Shown one piece after another: positions 20,569 through 31,807 of a DNA stretch of 64,000 nt. Under the pieces are notes generated by a model. The model was not told the DNA's origin. It searched no databases and saw only the letters and a list, made by a program, of their open reading frames with translations. Position 1 is the first letter of the stretch. Each line of letters starts with the position of its first letter. Origin of the DNA: Macrosoma leucophasiata (lineage: Eukaryota; Arthropoda; Insecta; Lepidoptera; Hedylidae); NCBI GenBank assembly GCA_036365455.1, contig JAWQUS010000027.1, positions 20,014,501 to 20,078,500 on the forward strand. The letters run 5' to 3'. The translations under genes were made by a program, and so were the position numbers.

Positions 20569-21105
20569 GTAGTGGTAATTTTAACATGTCATATGAAATG
20601 TTAGACCTCAAGTATAAAGCGAGGAGGTACATCTTTTGATCGGTAAGTCACAAATAACATTTATTGTTATAATACTTGTAAAAAGCGTATAAATATACAA
20701 ATAAATATGAATATTCGAACTTAAACTGCATTATTTAAACGTTACTGCTAGCGAATACATTGCTCGTTAAGCACTCGCTCAATTAACGCTATTACTGTCT
20801 CCACTGGCAATGTACAGCATGTAATGCGTTCGCTACACTTCGACTAGTTTATTGGTGAGTATATTGTTGTGTGCGTGCGAGTGTTTATTGTCTACGGGCG
20901 TTACATCTTACGTAGTATGCAAACTTACGCAAACGAATAGCTGCCCTGAGATTAATGTGTGAGTGATTGTCGAGATGGTGTTACATTTGTGTAAGAAATT
21001 GCACGGTGGGAGAAAAGCGGCGACACTGGTTCTAATACTTAATTGAAGCAAAGGCCTTTACCATCCTTATTTATCTATTCCGTGGTAGTGGCAGTAGTCT
21101 TATTG
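20569..21105. other. Non-coding spacer
   Basis: Nothing recognised. Confidence 0.3.
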
Positions 21106-21271
21106 CGCGACCGCTTTACCGATTTTTACGGGACTTTCAGTGGCAGACGGCTTATGTAATAAGGAGTAGGTAACTTAGACTACTTTTATACTAGCTGCGC
21201 CCACGACTTCGTCCGGGTAGATACTGAACAATCATAAATTCTCACGCGGACGATGTCGCGGGCACAGCTAG
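21106..21271 (+). mobile_element. Helitron-like 3' end (CTAG at 21,268-21,271)
   Basis: Right half of the same family as 40,778: GATTTTTACGGGACTTTCAG, ACGACTTCGTCCGGGTAG, then CGATGTCGCGGGCACAG-CTAG followed by T. The CTAG|T end preceded by a GC-rich imperfect hairpin is the Helitron signature. Confidence 0.75.
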
Positions 21272-21659
21272 TTATTCATAAGAATTAACACATCAAACCA
21301 TATCAATAGAGTCATATTGTAAGGAATAAACCTTTGGATACACAGATATCTTGAAACGAGAGTATTATGCCCGGGTTACATTATTACATTATGCAAAGTT
21401 GGGTCTAGACAATACATATAATGCAGATCCCGGCCATATTGTGTAGCGTTATGTTGGCTTCATTTAGACATTCGGGGAACAATGGATTGACGAAGTAGAG
21501 AACAGATCGGGTGTGTATTGTGTTTTTGAAAAATGGACATTTATCCTTGATTACTTCAACCTTTGTGAATAGGTTCATTTGAAGTTTATTTAAAGTTGTC
21601 TTTTCCAAAAATGCAAGTATGAAACGTCAGACTACATGTGGCTTACGGTATTCATCGTA
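21272..21659. other. Non-coding spacer
   Basis: Nothing recognised; the minus-strand open frame at 21,405-21,608 has no family features. Confidence 0.3.
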
Positions 21660-21783
21660 AGCCGTAAACAAGCATGCAGTTCATCTACCCACACGAAGAC
21701 CAAGGTCGAAATGCAGATGCGTTACCACTCCTGAGGCCTATGGTGTTATGCCTTTGTGCCGGAAATTACAGGGCCGTACAACC
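21660..21783 (-). repeat. SINE-A with internal deletion
   Basis: A piece around GTGATGACTGCAGCC is missing. It ends just after ACAGGGCCGTACA. Confidence 0.75.
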
Positions 21784-22317
21784 TAGATTAGATTGGCTGC
21801 AAAACCTAAGGTATATGGCCTCTCGTGCCTATACTGAACAGCGCCATTCTATTAATTCCTTGGAAGTTATTTTTATGTCAGTAGGTTAACACGATAGGCC
21901 GGTGACATGCAGTACTGCAGTGGTATTTGAATAAACTTCTATATTTTAAACCGGCTTTTGCTGTTATTGTATTGAAAGGCATTTTAAATATTAAAATGCT
22001 GCTTTTGCAACATCAATACTTTGTTATTATAATGTGTTTTATTGCGAATTTATTTCTTCATCGATTCAATAGTAAAGTAAAATTCAATAATCTTGTAATG
22101 CTTAACCTATGTTTTTGTTTTTCTTTGAATAAAAATGAAATGAAAATACTTACATTTTCATTTTGTTGAGATATAAAGTCATAAAACCATATTATTTTAT
22201 GGTTGAAAAATAACGGAATTTTTACATTTTCTGGCAATTTCCTAGCACTCGGCATTTGGTGATGTGCCCGGCGATATCAACCAGCTCACCACCAGTGACA
22301 TGGGAACCATGTCTACC
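21784..22317. other. Non-coding; short SINE-C remnant
   Basis: A/T-rich. About 22,240-22,315 carries the SINE-C words GGTGATGTGCCCGGCGATATC. No gene. Confidence 0.35.
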
Positions 22318-22322
22318 ATTCT

Positions 22323-22432
22323 ACCGGTGGTAGAGTTCTAGTGACAGTGCTCGCGGGCCTTGGCACCACCGCACTACCTCTATATGCCGCCAAATGGTTG
22401 TGTTCAGCACTATCGTGTTCCGGTTAGATGGT
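22323..22432 (+). repeat. SINE-A head fragment
   Basis: ACCGGTGGTAGAGTTCTAG to GTTCCGGTTAGATGG; second subfamily (TATGCCGCCAAATGG). Its 3' half is replaced by a LINE fragment. Confidence 0.8.
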
Positions 22433-22451
22433 CGACTTAAATAGTCGTGAC

Positions 22452-22824
22452 TCCTTGAAAGAATTATTCAAGCAAATAAATATAATGACGGTCCCTTGCC
22501 AATATATTTATGAAAATATATTGTATGCTAGGAAAAATTTGCTTGCACTTATTTAAGAAAATTAATGATATACATACTTATAATACCAGAAATAAAAATA
22601 AATTAGTATTTCCAAGTTTTCGCCTATCGAAAACACATAAATGTTTCTTAACATGTTGTATACAGTTTTATAACAAAATTCCGTCCAACATTCTTGAACT
22701 TACAGATAATAAATTTAAGTCATGTATTAAACGCACACTATGTAAAAATGCGTACTATAGACTCGATGACTATCTAAAGGATAGAGATACCTGGACAAAT
22801 GCTGGTCTAGCTCCACAAGACTAA
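22452..22824 (+). pseudogene. Decayed LINE ORF2 C-terminus
   Basis: Residues matching the conserved end of a Jockey/CR1-like LINE family: SLKELFKQINIMTVPCQYIY and LYARKNLL in one frame, then after a frameshift near 22,548 the hallmark DIHTYNTRNKNKL, FYNKIPSNI and KRTLCKNAYYRLDDYL to a stop at 22,822-22,824. The reverse transcriptase proper is missing. Confidence 0.75.
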
Positions 22825-23230
22825 ACAATAATTATGTGAAATGAATGTGCATTGTACTTGATATTGTAAAACATAGTTATAAGTTTCATATTGTGAAAAT
22901 AGTTTTAAGGAACATATTTTGAAAAGACCCTACTGAGTTTTGTTTTGGCAGGTTTTTTCTCAGTAATGTGAGCTTTGGAACTCTGCCAGTGAATGACAAG
23001 GAATGTCCCATATTTTTTTGTTTAGTCTTATCTTGCCGTTTGTAAAAGAGAGTATGGAACATTCTGTTGATACCTATTTTTATTATTAAGTATTTTTGGA
23101 CTATTATTAATTTATTTACTTTGACATATTAATCAACGTATCAGTTGTTATTCGCTTTAATTTTATATTTGTAATTTGACCTATCACAAGCAAATTCTAT
23201 TATTTCCAAGTGATTAAATGAATTTTTGAG
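22825..23230 (+). repeat. 3' UTR of the preceding LINE
   Basis: A/T-rich, with TTCTCAGTAATGTGAGC and GGAACTCTGCCAGTGAATGA, related in order of words to 26,190-26,570. No coding frame. Confidence 0.5.
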
Positions 23231-23242
23231 TTTTTGAGTTTT

Positions 23243-23421
23243 GATGGTAATGTATGGCCCCGTAATAACTATCATAGAGACATAACAACTTAGGTCTCAG
23301 GGGTGACAACGCGTCTGCATTTTGACCTCTGGTTTTTATGTAGATGTCTATAGGCTGCAGTCATCACTTAACATCAATGTGAGTTGCATGCTAATTTGCC
23401 ACCTTCCTTACATAAAAAAAA
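23243..23421 (+). repeat. SINE-A, second subfamily, 5'-truncated
   Basis: Begins GATGGTAATGTATGGCCCCG and runs to the A-run. Confidence 0.85.
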
Positions 23422-23500
23422 TATTTTTGTCTGCCTATCCCTTTGAGGATTACAAGCGTGAAGTTATGTTTACGTTTATAAAACCGAAAGAATAATTATA
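23422..23500 (+). repeat. SINE-C tail fragment
   Basis: TGCCTATCCCTTTGAGGATT and AGCGTGAAGTTATG match the SINE-C 3' region. Confidence 0.5.
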
Positions 23501-23577
23501 TTATGTATGTATGTATGTATCTTCACGCCAGGTCCCTAACGGGGTAGGGAGAGAGTGTAGAGCGCCAGATATCCCGG
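23501..23577 (-). repeat. RTE LINE 3'-end stub
   Basis: ATGTATGTATGTATCTTCACG to GCCAGATATCCCGGT. Flanking ATTATGTA on both sides looks like a target-site duplication. Confidence 0.75.
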
Positions 23578-23825
23578 TATTATGTAATATTACATATTTG
23601 AATAATGTATATTAATACGCGCGGAAAACATTTTTGTTAACCAGAATCCAGAATATGTACTCTGTAAAGTAGCATTTAGTATTGATAAAGTGGCTTCATT
23701 CAGTTTGACGACGCGTCTCGTAAAAAGTAATGATCAGTCTGTATGTACCGTTGCGGTGTTAAACGTCATTCTACCTTTGCGAAGGCAATTTCATCAAGTG
23801 CCTAGGCGTTTTAAAACTTCTGAAT

Positions 23826-24113
23826 TTTTTTTTAATAATGGAAGTGGCAATCAAGCTTGCAATTCACATTGATGTTAAGTGATGACTGCAGCCTATAGAT
23901 ACTTACCTACACAAAGAACAAGGTCAAAATGCAGATGCGTTACCACTCTTCAGGCTTAAGGTGTTATGCCTCTGTGTCGGAAATTACAAGGCTATACATT
24001 ACCACCCAACCGGACCGCGATAGTGCTGAACACTACCATTTAGCGGCAAATATATTAGGTAATGCGGTGATGCCTACGCCCGCGAGCTCCGACACTGAGC
24101 TCTACCACCAGTA
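23826..24113 (-). repeat. SINE-A, full length
   Basis: T-run to CTACCACCAGTAAA, with scattered substitutions. Confidence 0.9.
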
Positions 24114-24346
24114 AATTACATAAAAAAAGCATTTCAAATGTCACATTGATAGTCAAATCTATCCTATTTATTGATAACCTCGTACTGTTGATCTTGTCTT
24201 TAAAGATTTTTATTGCAAGAAATAGTGACTACACTGACTATGATTCGTCGCATCATTGAAGTTTTGGTAACAAACAAAGGAAAAACCACCTGCGGTAATT
24301 ACCTTGATATAAATTATAAAGTACATAGAATAATAAAATACGTCTT

Positions 24347-24645
24347 GTGTATTTTTATTTTTAAAGAAAAATGGAAAGAAAAATTTGACTTCAGGCGAGA
24401 CGCGAACTCGCGGCCTACTGGGAATCTAATTTATTATATCGGTTGCCTAACTAGCATAGTTGGTAATAGATGGCGCTGCTGCTACCATAAAGCAATGCAA
24501 TAGAAGTGAAGGAAAGATTTGACAAATCGGGCAGGAATTCAGTAGCTCAATTGGAAGAGCGGCTGGACTAGATACCCAGTAGGCCGCGAGTTCGAGTCTC
24601 GCCTGAAGTCAATTTTTTCTTTCCATTTTTGTTTAAAAATAAAAA
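24347..24645. mobile_element. Fold-back element with tRNA-like ends
   Basis: The left end (24,347-24,427, reversed) and right end (24,560-24,645) are inverted copies of each other over about 80 bp. The right end contains a complete tRNA-like unit at about 24,545-24,617: D-arm TAGCTCAATTGGAAGAGC, a GCTGG/CCAGT anticodon-type stem with an oversized 9-nt loop, and a perfect 5-bp T-arm GCGAG-TTCGAGT-CTCGC. The closing 3' strand is CTGAAGTC, followed by a T-run. The related copy at 58,985 has a fully paired 7-bp acceptor. It is not a functional tRNA: the loop is wrong and there is no clean anticodon. Confidence 0.65.
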
Positions 24646-26189
24646 TATATATTTCACAAGCATGTGTTAATGCGAAATAATATATAACAAATATATCTTT
24701 TGGTTCGCTTCGTGAAATTGCGCGTATAATCAACTCTTCTTAAAACACTATTAAATATTTTAATTTTCTTTATATATTTACCGATTCAAAGTGAGACCAT
24801 CACCGATTTTTTATGAGCAAATATTATCATTTAATCACCGGTACCTATAAAAAATTACTTACGCTATTAATATACAAATGATGTTATTAAGGAACAGTTC
24901 TTACTAAACAGTAATCAAAATAAACATTAGTTTAGTAAATAGAACATTATAAAAGTAAGAATTCTTATCAATAAAATTGGGTCATTATTTTACGAATTTT
25001 GTAGCATACAACAAGACGTGTGTGCGATTATCATATAAAAATAATGATACTCACCGTGTCATTTCGGCTCGGAGGGCGTTTACACGAACTACCCAGGCTT
25101 ATGCCACGCAGAATCGAACTCTATTCCCCCTTGCCACATGTGTCAATCCCGCCCGGCGTCTATCGTGAAACACAACTGTATTAACCCAAGAACATTATTC
25201 AATTACGATGACACAGATTTTTAATATACTTTTCACAGTGGACAGACGGGCGAGTGTATGAAGCTTTAAGCACTGACTGCGTTTACCTCAAGTGTTGAGC
25301 TATGAGGGATGGTCGACATTGTTATCGATGTTTTGCGGTTAGAACAAAGGATATGAAATTTTCTCATTCAATTCATAGTCACAATCTAAATTGTGCATTT
25401 TCGAAATTGCAAATGCACGATGATTTGGAAAGGTAAAAAATATTTTATTAATTTTCGTAAAATATTTATGTTACATATTATTAATGTTGTTATGTAGATA
25501 TCAATTAGTGAAGTCTAGTTTTTGAAGCTTTTCATGTTCCATCATTCAATTTTATTAGTTGAACTTATCATCAATTTATTATGAGGGTTTATTGATAAGT
25601 TAACTAAGTTACACTTTTTATTAAGGTAGGGATAAATAGCCGCGATTTTCAACCGTTTGACTGTTAGTTAAAGAAACTCATATAAACGGTCTCACTTACA
25701 ATTTTATCCTGTCGCTGACTTATCGTAAACTCATTTTAATCGACTTCGCGATGTAGCGGTTGACCGTTCCCGTGGTAGTAGGCAATACGGCTTTACCTAA
25801 AGACAGACACGTTAGTATATCGATATCAATCATATTTATCGATACTAGAACATCTCTGTGAAAGTTTGGCGCATGCGTGCATTGAAAACAGGCATGCAGA
25901 GTCTCCCCATAGTTTTCCCTTTGATTCCAAACCACTAGCGTAGACTTTCTGACAATGTAGAGTTGTGTTGTAACAAAACATTGGAAACACCTTTGTTTTA
26001 GTAATGCGAAAGGTTCAGTCATATTTTACAGATGTATTGTGATAATGACATGTTGCCTTTCTCTTCTTGTTTCTCTGTGCTATTATTTTTGATTGGAAGG
26101 ATTTTAGGACCATTTTTTTAAGAGTATTTTTTATTTTATTTCTATTTTAATGACACTACACCATGGGATTGAAGCGATCGCTCCCAGGC
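24646..26189. other. Non-coding, mostly unique DNA
   Basis: About 1.5 kb of A/T-rich sequence with a SINE-C-like remnant at about 25,060-25,170 (reversed tRNA-like words AGAATCGAACTC). No host gene exon recognised. Confidence 0.35.
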
Positions 26190-26570
26190 TATTTCGAAAA
26201 CCTGTACTTTGGATTTACAGACTGTATTAGATTTAAGTTTATATTCAAAAGAGCTGTACTGAGTTTCTTCAGTGGCGGAGTTCTTCTCAGTATTGACTGC
26301 CCTTGGAATTCTGCCAAGTGAATAACCTTTATTATGACGACCAAATTCATTCTTTCTCAGTTTCTTTTGAAATGGGGAAATGGAGGAATTTGTAAATAAT
26401 TGATGCTTTCCATATTATACAAAATTGTTCAGTGTCTATTTAATTTATTATGTGTTTTTGATTATTATTAGTGGTTATTCACTCTAGGTTAGTTTAAAAA
26501 AAAATGACGATGTAAAAGTGCTCTCCAGGAGCCTAATTATATGAAATAAATGAATAAACTGAATTTAAAT
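26190..26570 (+). repeat. LINE 3' UTR fragment
   Basis: Words CTGTACTGAGTTTCTTC, GGAATTCTGCCAAGTG and TGAAATAAATGAATAAA resemble 22,825-23,230 and LINE 3' ends. No coding part remains. Confidence 0.45.
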
Positions 26571-26790
26571 AACATCAGCGTTTTTGTATTCTAATGAAGC
26601 CGAATAGTAAGTAGGTAATGAAATAAGTGAGTAATGAAACAAGACAAACAAATAATTATATTGTACAGTATACTCGTTGACTAAGATAAGATAATATAAT
26701 ACCTCATAGGTAACATTGCATTATGCAATAAGTCTGCCGGTAGTGTTCTATATATCGGTTAGATACATTTGGCATATATAACACAAGTTT

Positions 26791-26952
26791 TTTTTTTTTT
26801 AATTTAACGAATGGGGCAAACATTCATACAGTTTACATAGATGTTAAGTGATGACTGCACTGCAAAAAACAAAGATCAAAATGCAGATATGCGTTACCAC
26901 CCCTGAGACCTAAGTTATAATGCCTCTGCGATAGTTGTTACGGAGTCATACA
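26791..26952 (-). repeat. SINE-A, second subfamily, tail half
   Basis: T-run to GTTACGGAGTCATACAT; interrupted by SINE-D. Confidence 0.75.
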
Positions 26953-27137
26953 TAAAATACGCTTACACTCACAGCCCCACAGTAGATATAAACCTGTGTC
27001 GTGGGTGCCCTTGTACACATACACAAACACCCAGACCCGAAACAATCTGTAGGCCATACAAATATTTGTCCCGGTGCGGGGATCGAACCCGTGACCCTTC
27101 GAATCAAACGGTCATCTCACTGGACTGACCGGCTCGT
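26953..27137 (-). mobile_element. SINE-D (tRNA-derived)
   Basis: Antisense copy of the element at 42,364. The reversed B-box is GGGGATCGAACCC, and acceptor-like ends CCGG.../...CCCGG pair. One base in the B-box differs from the other copy. Confidence 0.75.
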
Positions 27138-27248
27138 CAATATATCACTCTCTTGATTCGAGTACATGTACACCTATTCAGAACACTCGACCCTACCTTC
27201 GGACAGTACACGACCTATTGATGTATTGATAGGTACATAAGTACATTA

Positions 27249-27421
27249 TGACGTGACAACGTCTTAAATTAGGTTGCGGCTCGGAGTCACTCATGAAAAA
27301 GTGTAACGCCCCGTAACGTAACGATGAGTCACCGAACGAGAGAGAGGCCTGCCGGACCGCCGCACCGGAATGCCTTTCTACCGAGAAAAAGACGTTGTCA
27401 CGTAAAATCTTCGCCCGTAAA
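27249..27421. mobile_element. Palindromic GC-rich MITE-like element, copy 1
   Basis: Perfect 15-bp inverted ends ACGTGACAACGTCTT (27,251-27,265) and AAGACGTTGTCACGT (27,389-27,403), then a conserved right extension AAAATCTTCGCCCGTAAA. A second internal inverted pair is GAGTCACTCAT/ATGAGTCAC. Copy 2 at 51,212 has the same ends and extension but is 6 bp shorter. It has no ORF. Confidence 0.75.
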
Positions 27422-27675
27422 GTGCAGTTCACATTGATATTAAGTGATGACTGCAGCCTATAGACACCCACACAATGACCAGAGGTCAAAATGCAAATGC
27501 GCTGCCTCTCCTGAGGCATTAGGTGTTATGCCTCTGTGCCGGAAATTACAGAGCCGTACATTACCACCTGACCGAAACATGATAGTGCTGAACACTACCA
27601 TTTAACGGCAAGTATATTAGGAAATGCGGTGGTGCCTACGCCCGCGAGCTCCATCACTGGAGCTCTACCACCAGT
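27422..27675 (-). repeat. SINE-A, lacking its tail
   Basis: Starts at GTGCAGTTCACATTG directly after the palindromic element, so the A-rich tail has been lost or displaced. Confidence 0.85.
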
Positions 27676-27803
27676 AAAAAACATACATAATACCTCTGAT
27701 GATATTCATATAACATTCAACTACATAATGCAAATCTAATCGCTTCCAGAAGTGAACAGCACGCTCATATCAGTATAAATATATTAATGGCGTCCATATT
27801 AAC

Positions 27804-28285
27804 TTTTATATGGAAGCGAGAGCTGGGTATGCAGGAAAGAGCATGAAAGTATGTTGAACGCGGTCGAGATGAGATCTTTGCGCAAGATCTGCGGTGTATC
27901 ACTCACCGATCGCGTTCGTAATGAAGATGTAAGAAAGAGACTTTGTGTGAATGATAGTATCGGTGTAAAAATGAAAAAAGGCATGCTCCGATGGTTCGGG
28001 CATATAGAAAGAATGTCCAATGAGCGAATGACTAAACAGATATACAATGCGAATGTGGATGGTTGCAGAGGCCCAGGAAGACCAAGGCTGACCTACCATG
28101 ACCAAATAGGTCGAGTTCTGTCTGATGGTGGGGTCAAAAGTCTTAGGAATCGGCGTGCATGTATAAAGAGAATGATGAAGGTTGACGAGGCACGAGAGGT
28201 TTGTTAGAACCGGGATGTCTGGCGCTCTACACTCTCTGCCTACCCCGTTAGGGACCTGGCGTGAAGATACATACATACATACATA
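27804..28285 (+). pseudogene. 5'-truncated RTE LINE with one nonsense codon
   Basis: Nearly identical to the 3' end of the copy at 18,394, starting at the LLYGSESW region. A TAG at about 28,205 replaces the CAG seen at the same place in the two other long copies; the rest of the frame to GCGTGA is intact. The tail is (CATA)n. A 9-bp target-site duplication, CATATTAAC, lies at 27,795-27,803 and 28,286-28,294. Confidence 0.9.
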
Positions 28286-28319
28286 CATATTAACATTTAT
28301 CTATATAGATTTACGTGTC

Positions 28320-28366
28320 TTATGCATAACACCTTAGGCCTTAGAAGTGGCAACGCATCTGCATTT
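28320..28366 (+). repeat. SINE-A short fragment
   Basis: CATAACACCTTAGGCC...CATCTGCATTTA only. Confidence 0.6.
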
Positions 28367-28473
28367 ATAACTGGTAGTACCACAGTTTTAAGTACTTACA
28401 TAAAGTAGCTTATCGCTTTTGATATTTTGCAATATGCCGTCTTCATACAAACGCAAATTAACATTTAACATTT

Positions 28474-28580
28474 ATCTCCACCAACCCGCATTGGAGCAGC
28501 GTGGTGGAGTAAGCTCCAGGCCTCCCCCCAAAAAGGAGACTCATGCCCAGCAGTGGGACGTACAATGGGTTGCCATTATT
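28474..28580 (+). repeat. SINE-B, 5'-truncated
   Basis: Starts CTCCACCAACCCGCATTGG and ends GGGTTGCCATTATTTAT. Confidence 0.85.
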
Positions 28581-29156
28581 TATAACAAATAACACCAATA
28601 CAACGGCAATTAACATGACCGTTTTCTTTAGACTGTAGTGGTACTAAGAAACTTTATTTTTTCACCAAACTCGGCGTTTGTTAACGTACCCGAATATATC
28701 AAAAGGGTTATTACCGAGATATGACAACCCCACGCTAATAGATTTTCCTGCTATTGCAATCAATCAACCGAACAATGGTGATCAAAACATTTCGATGGGA
28801 AGGTACCAAATACAATAACACGGGAAGGGCAGCAGTATCTCACTATCAAACTATCGTCATAGCGATCTCAGAATCCCACCATAGCAGAGGTGGATGGCTA
28901 CCACTAAACGAGCGAGACAGTAAAGGAGACAAGTAATTTTGGGCCCACAAAATCTTTATTGGCTATTCCATTACACAGTACATTTTGTAATATAGTTAAC
29001 AATTAGCAATTTAACCCAACTTTTACTTAAAAATATATACTTCATTTCAAAAAATAAAAAAATGCCCTATTTTGAAATTATTTATTTTATAGTCGTTTGA
29101 AAATGACATAATATGGGCTCAGAAATGTACGGAACAATATCATTCTCCTTTAGGTA
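28581..29156. other. Non-coding spacer
   Basis: No gene supported. A 60-codon open frame at 28,754 lacks family features. Confidence 0.3.
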
Positions 29157-29380
29157 TTTTTTTTTATGTTACGGAAGTGGCCAACAAGCATGCAGTTCAC
29201 ATTGATGTTAAGTGATGACTGCAGCCTATAAACACCCACACAAAGACCGAGGTCAAAATGCAGATGTGTTACCACTCCTGAGGCCTAAGGTGTAATTCTT
29301 CTGTGCCGGAAATTACAGGGCCGTACATTACCACCTGACCGGAACACCATAGTGCTGGTCACTGGCGCTCTACCACCAGT
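29157..29380 (-). repeat. SINE-A with internal deletion
   Basis: The segment between AGTGCTG and GTCACTGG (about 65 bp) is missing. Confidence 0.85.
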
Positions 29381-29529
29381 AAAAAGTAAAAAGTAATATA
29401 CCTTTCAATGTAGGAAAAATGATGTCACTTTTTTATTATTGGTATCAATTTCTGGAATTTGAAGAAACTCTGATATTTTAAGTTTATTAGATTAAGATAT
29501 TTATGTTTTAAGTCAGAAATTTATAAAAT

Positions 29530-29890
29530 ACTAGCTGACCCGGCAAACTTCGTATTGCCTCACAATGAAATAATGTGTCAAAGGTTTGATAGATACGGAC
29601 TATTTGTATAGGAAAATGAAATTAAATGTAGAGATTCCCGTGAGAATGAGTGATTTTCCCGTAGTAAAAAGTAGCCTAAATATTGGCCAGGCTTAGCATC
29701 TATACACCACAAAAAGTTTCATTCGAATCCGTCCAGTATCTTCGGAGATTAGCCTGGACAAAAGTACAAACAGACAGACAAAAAATTTAAAAATCATTGA
29801 AAAGTGTTCTAATACTATTTTAACATCGCCCCCAATTGGTTTTTCGTAAATATATGCAATGTACAGACACGCGGATTTTACTGCTTTACT
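29530..29890 (-). mobile_element. Helitron-like element, second family
   Basis: On the plus strand it opens CTAGCTGACCCGGCAAACTT, which is a Helitron 3' end in reverse. It then carries TTCATTCGAATCCGTCCAG and ACAGACAGACAAAAA. Divergent relatives lie at 32,505 and 37,778. Confidence 0.6.
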
Positions 29891-30151
29891 ATATGTATAG
29901 ATTCCTTAATTCGAGGATCAGAAAGATTGGTCTGAAGTAAGATTGCATTCCAAATCCATCAATCGTAACAGATTGATTAACGACGACCTGTTACTTCTTT
30001 CACTCTGATTGATTAACAAGAAAGGAAAGTGATTTGTCACTTTTGGATTTCTTTGTAATGAAAAGCGAAAGCAATGATTTTAAAAAACGCATCTTAATTA
30101 TTATACTAATGTAGGGAACGCGTGTGTATTCTACAACTAATAATAATAATA
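29891..30151. other. Non-coding spacer
   Basis: Nothing recognised. Confidence 0.3.
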
Positions 30152-30329
30152 GGTTGGGGAAAAGTCTTTTCGCATTATAGTATGTATGAACTTGTAATAA
30201 AATCTCTTTGGCTGTAGTATTTGTATCTGGCTGGTTTTGGTATCATTGAAAGTTAAAATTTTAAAGAACTTAATTCCAAATTCATATTAGGCAATTAAGC
30301 GATTTTCATTTGTTTTTCGTACTCTCAAG

Positions 30330-31730
30330 ATGAGTGAATCTAATGAAGAAATTCGATACATTTTAAAATTTTACTACAAAAAAGGTAAAAATGCAACGCA
30401 AGCAGCGAAAAAAATTTGCGATATTTATGGACCTAGAAGCGCGCATGGCCCAGCGGCTGGTGTAGATCGTAAGCGATCTGCTCGGTTAAGCACTACGGGC
30501 GCGGTCGGGTTGTGTGATGGGTGACCGCTAGTGGCAAATTAAATGCGCGTTTCCGTGCTTCGGAGGGCACGTTAAGCCGTCGGTCCCGGTTGCTATCGAT
30601 AGATAGCAGTCGTTAAACCTTGTCGGAGGCCTTATGGGCGGTTTGAAAACATCCGACAGCGGGTTGGCCACTAACCCATCCACCTCCACCAATCCGCATT
30701 GGAGCAGCGTGGTGGAGTAAGCTCCAGGCCTCCCTCCAAAAAGGGGAGAGACTCGTGCCCAGCAGTGGGACGTATAGTGGATTGCCATTATTATTATGGA
30801 CCTAGTGCAGTGTCTGTGAGAGTAGCACAAATTTGGTTTAAGCGTTTTCAATCCGGAAATTTTGATGTCAAAGATGCACCTCGCTCTGATCGCCCTATTA
30901 CGGATAAAATGGATGCCATTTTTGAAAAAGTGGAGCAAGTTCGACATATCAGTAGTTACGACGTAGCTGAAGAACTGAGAATTGATCACAAAACAGTTTT
31001 GGCGCATTTGAAAAAAGCTGGGTACAAAAAAAAACTCGATATTTGGGTACCTCACGAGCTCACTGAAAGAAACCTAATGAACCGTGTACTCATTTGTGAT
31101 TCTTTATTACGACGTAATGAAACCGAATCATTTTTGAAGAAGCTGATAACTGAAGAAGGTTATGAAAAGTGGATCACGTACGACAAGAACGTGCGAAAAA
31201 GGTCGTGGTCAAAAGCCGGTCAGGCTTCACAGACCTTGGCGAAACCCGGGTTAACTCGCAATAAGGTGATGTTGTGTGTGTGGTGGGATTGGAAGGGCAT
31301 TATTCATTATGAGCTATTACCACCAGGCAGGACTATCGATTCTGAACTCTATTGCGAACAACTGATGAGATTAAAGCAAGAAGTTGAGAGAAAGCGGCCG
31401 GAATTGATCAACAGAAGGGGTGTGGTGTTTCATCATGATAACGCTAGACCTCACACATCTATAGCCACTCAGCAAAAGTTAAGAGAGTTTGGCTGGGAGG
31501 TGTTAATGCATCCGCCGTATAGTCCTGACCTTGCACCTTCAGGTTTTCACCTGTTTCGGTCTCTTCAGAATTCTTTATGCAATGTTGGGTTAACATCACG
31601 AGAGGACTGCCAAATCCACTTGTCGCGGTATTTTGATGAGAAGTCCCAAAAATTTTATAGCAATGGGATCATGTCCTTACCTACAAGATGGCAAAACGTT
31701 ATCGAACAAAATGGTACATACATACTTTAG
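30330..31730 (+). pseudogene. Mariner transposase, interrupted and catalytically damaged
   Basis: The transposase would cut and paste the element at TA sites. It is split by SINE-B: codons 1-35 lie at 30,330-30,435 and the rest at 30,805-31,730. Insert plus duplication is 369 bp, so both parts stay in the same frame, but the SINE brings a stop (30,522-30,524). Without the insert the frame is 343 codons, close to the usual length of about 345. Visible motifs are an N-terminal helix-turn-helix region, WVPHELTE, first Asp in WITYDKN, and second Asp in HHDNARPH. The third Asp of the DD34D triad, expected exactly 34 residues later in SPDLAPSD, is Gly (GGT, 31,542-31,544). Both lesions predict no activity. 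Confidence 0.92.
30436..30793 (+). mobile_element. SINE-B inside mariner
   Basis: Full-length SINE-B. The target-site duplication TTATGGACCTA is at 30,425-30,435 and 30,794-30,804. Confidence 0.95.
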
Positions 31731-31807
31731 TTAAATTTAAATGAACTATATTAAAAAATGTTTTGAATTATCTTGAAAAATGTGAAGAAACTTTTTCCCC
31801 AACCTAA

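Larger units (their letters stand above)
30152..31804 (+). mobile_element. Mariner transposon carrying a SINE-B
   Basis: Inverted ends GGTTGGGGAAAAGTCTTTT and, reversed, GGTTGGGGAAAAAGTTTC, flanked by TA at 30,150-30,151 and 31,805-31,806. Without the 358-bp SINE-B and its 11-bp duplication the element is about 1.28 kb, the usual mariner size. The deleted sibling is at 15,199. Confidence 0.93.

Noticed and set aside
24545..24617. Functional tRNA gene
   Set aside because: Stems are good but the anticodon-type loop has nine bases with no usable anticodon, and the unit recurs as part of a repeat.
30699..31730. Start of the transposase at the ATG at 30,699
   Set aside because: That ATG lies inside the inserted SINE-B; the true start is at 30,330.
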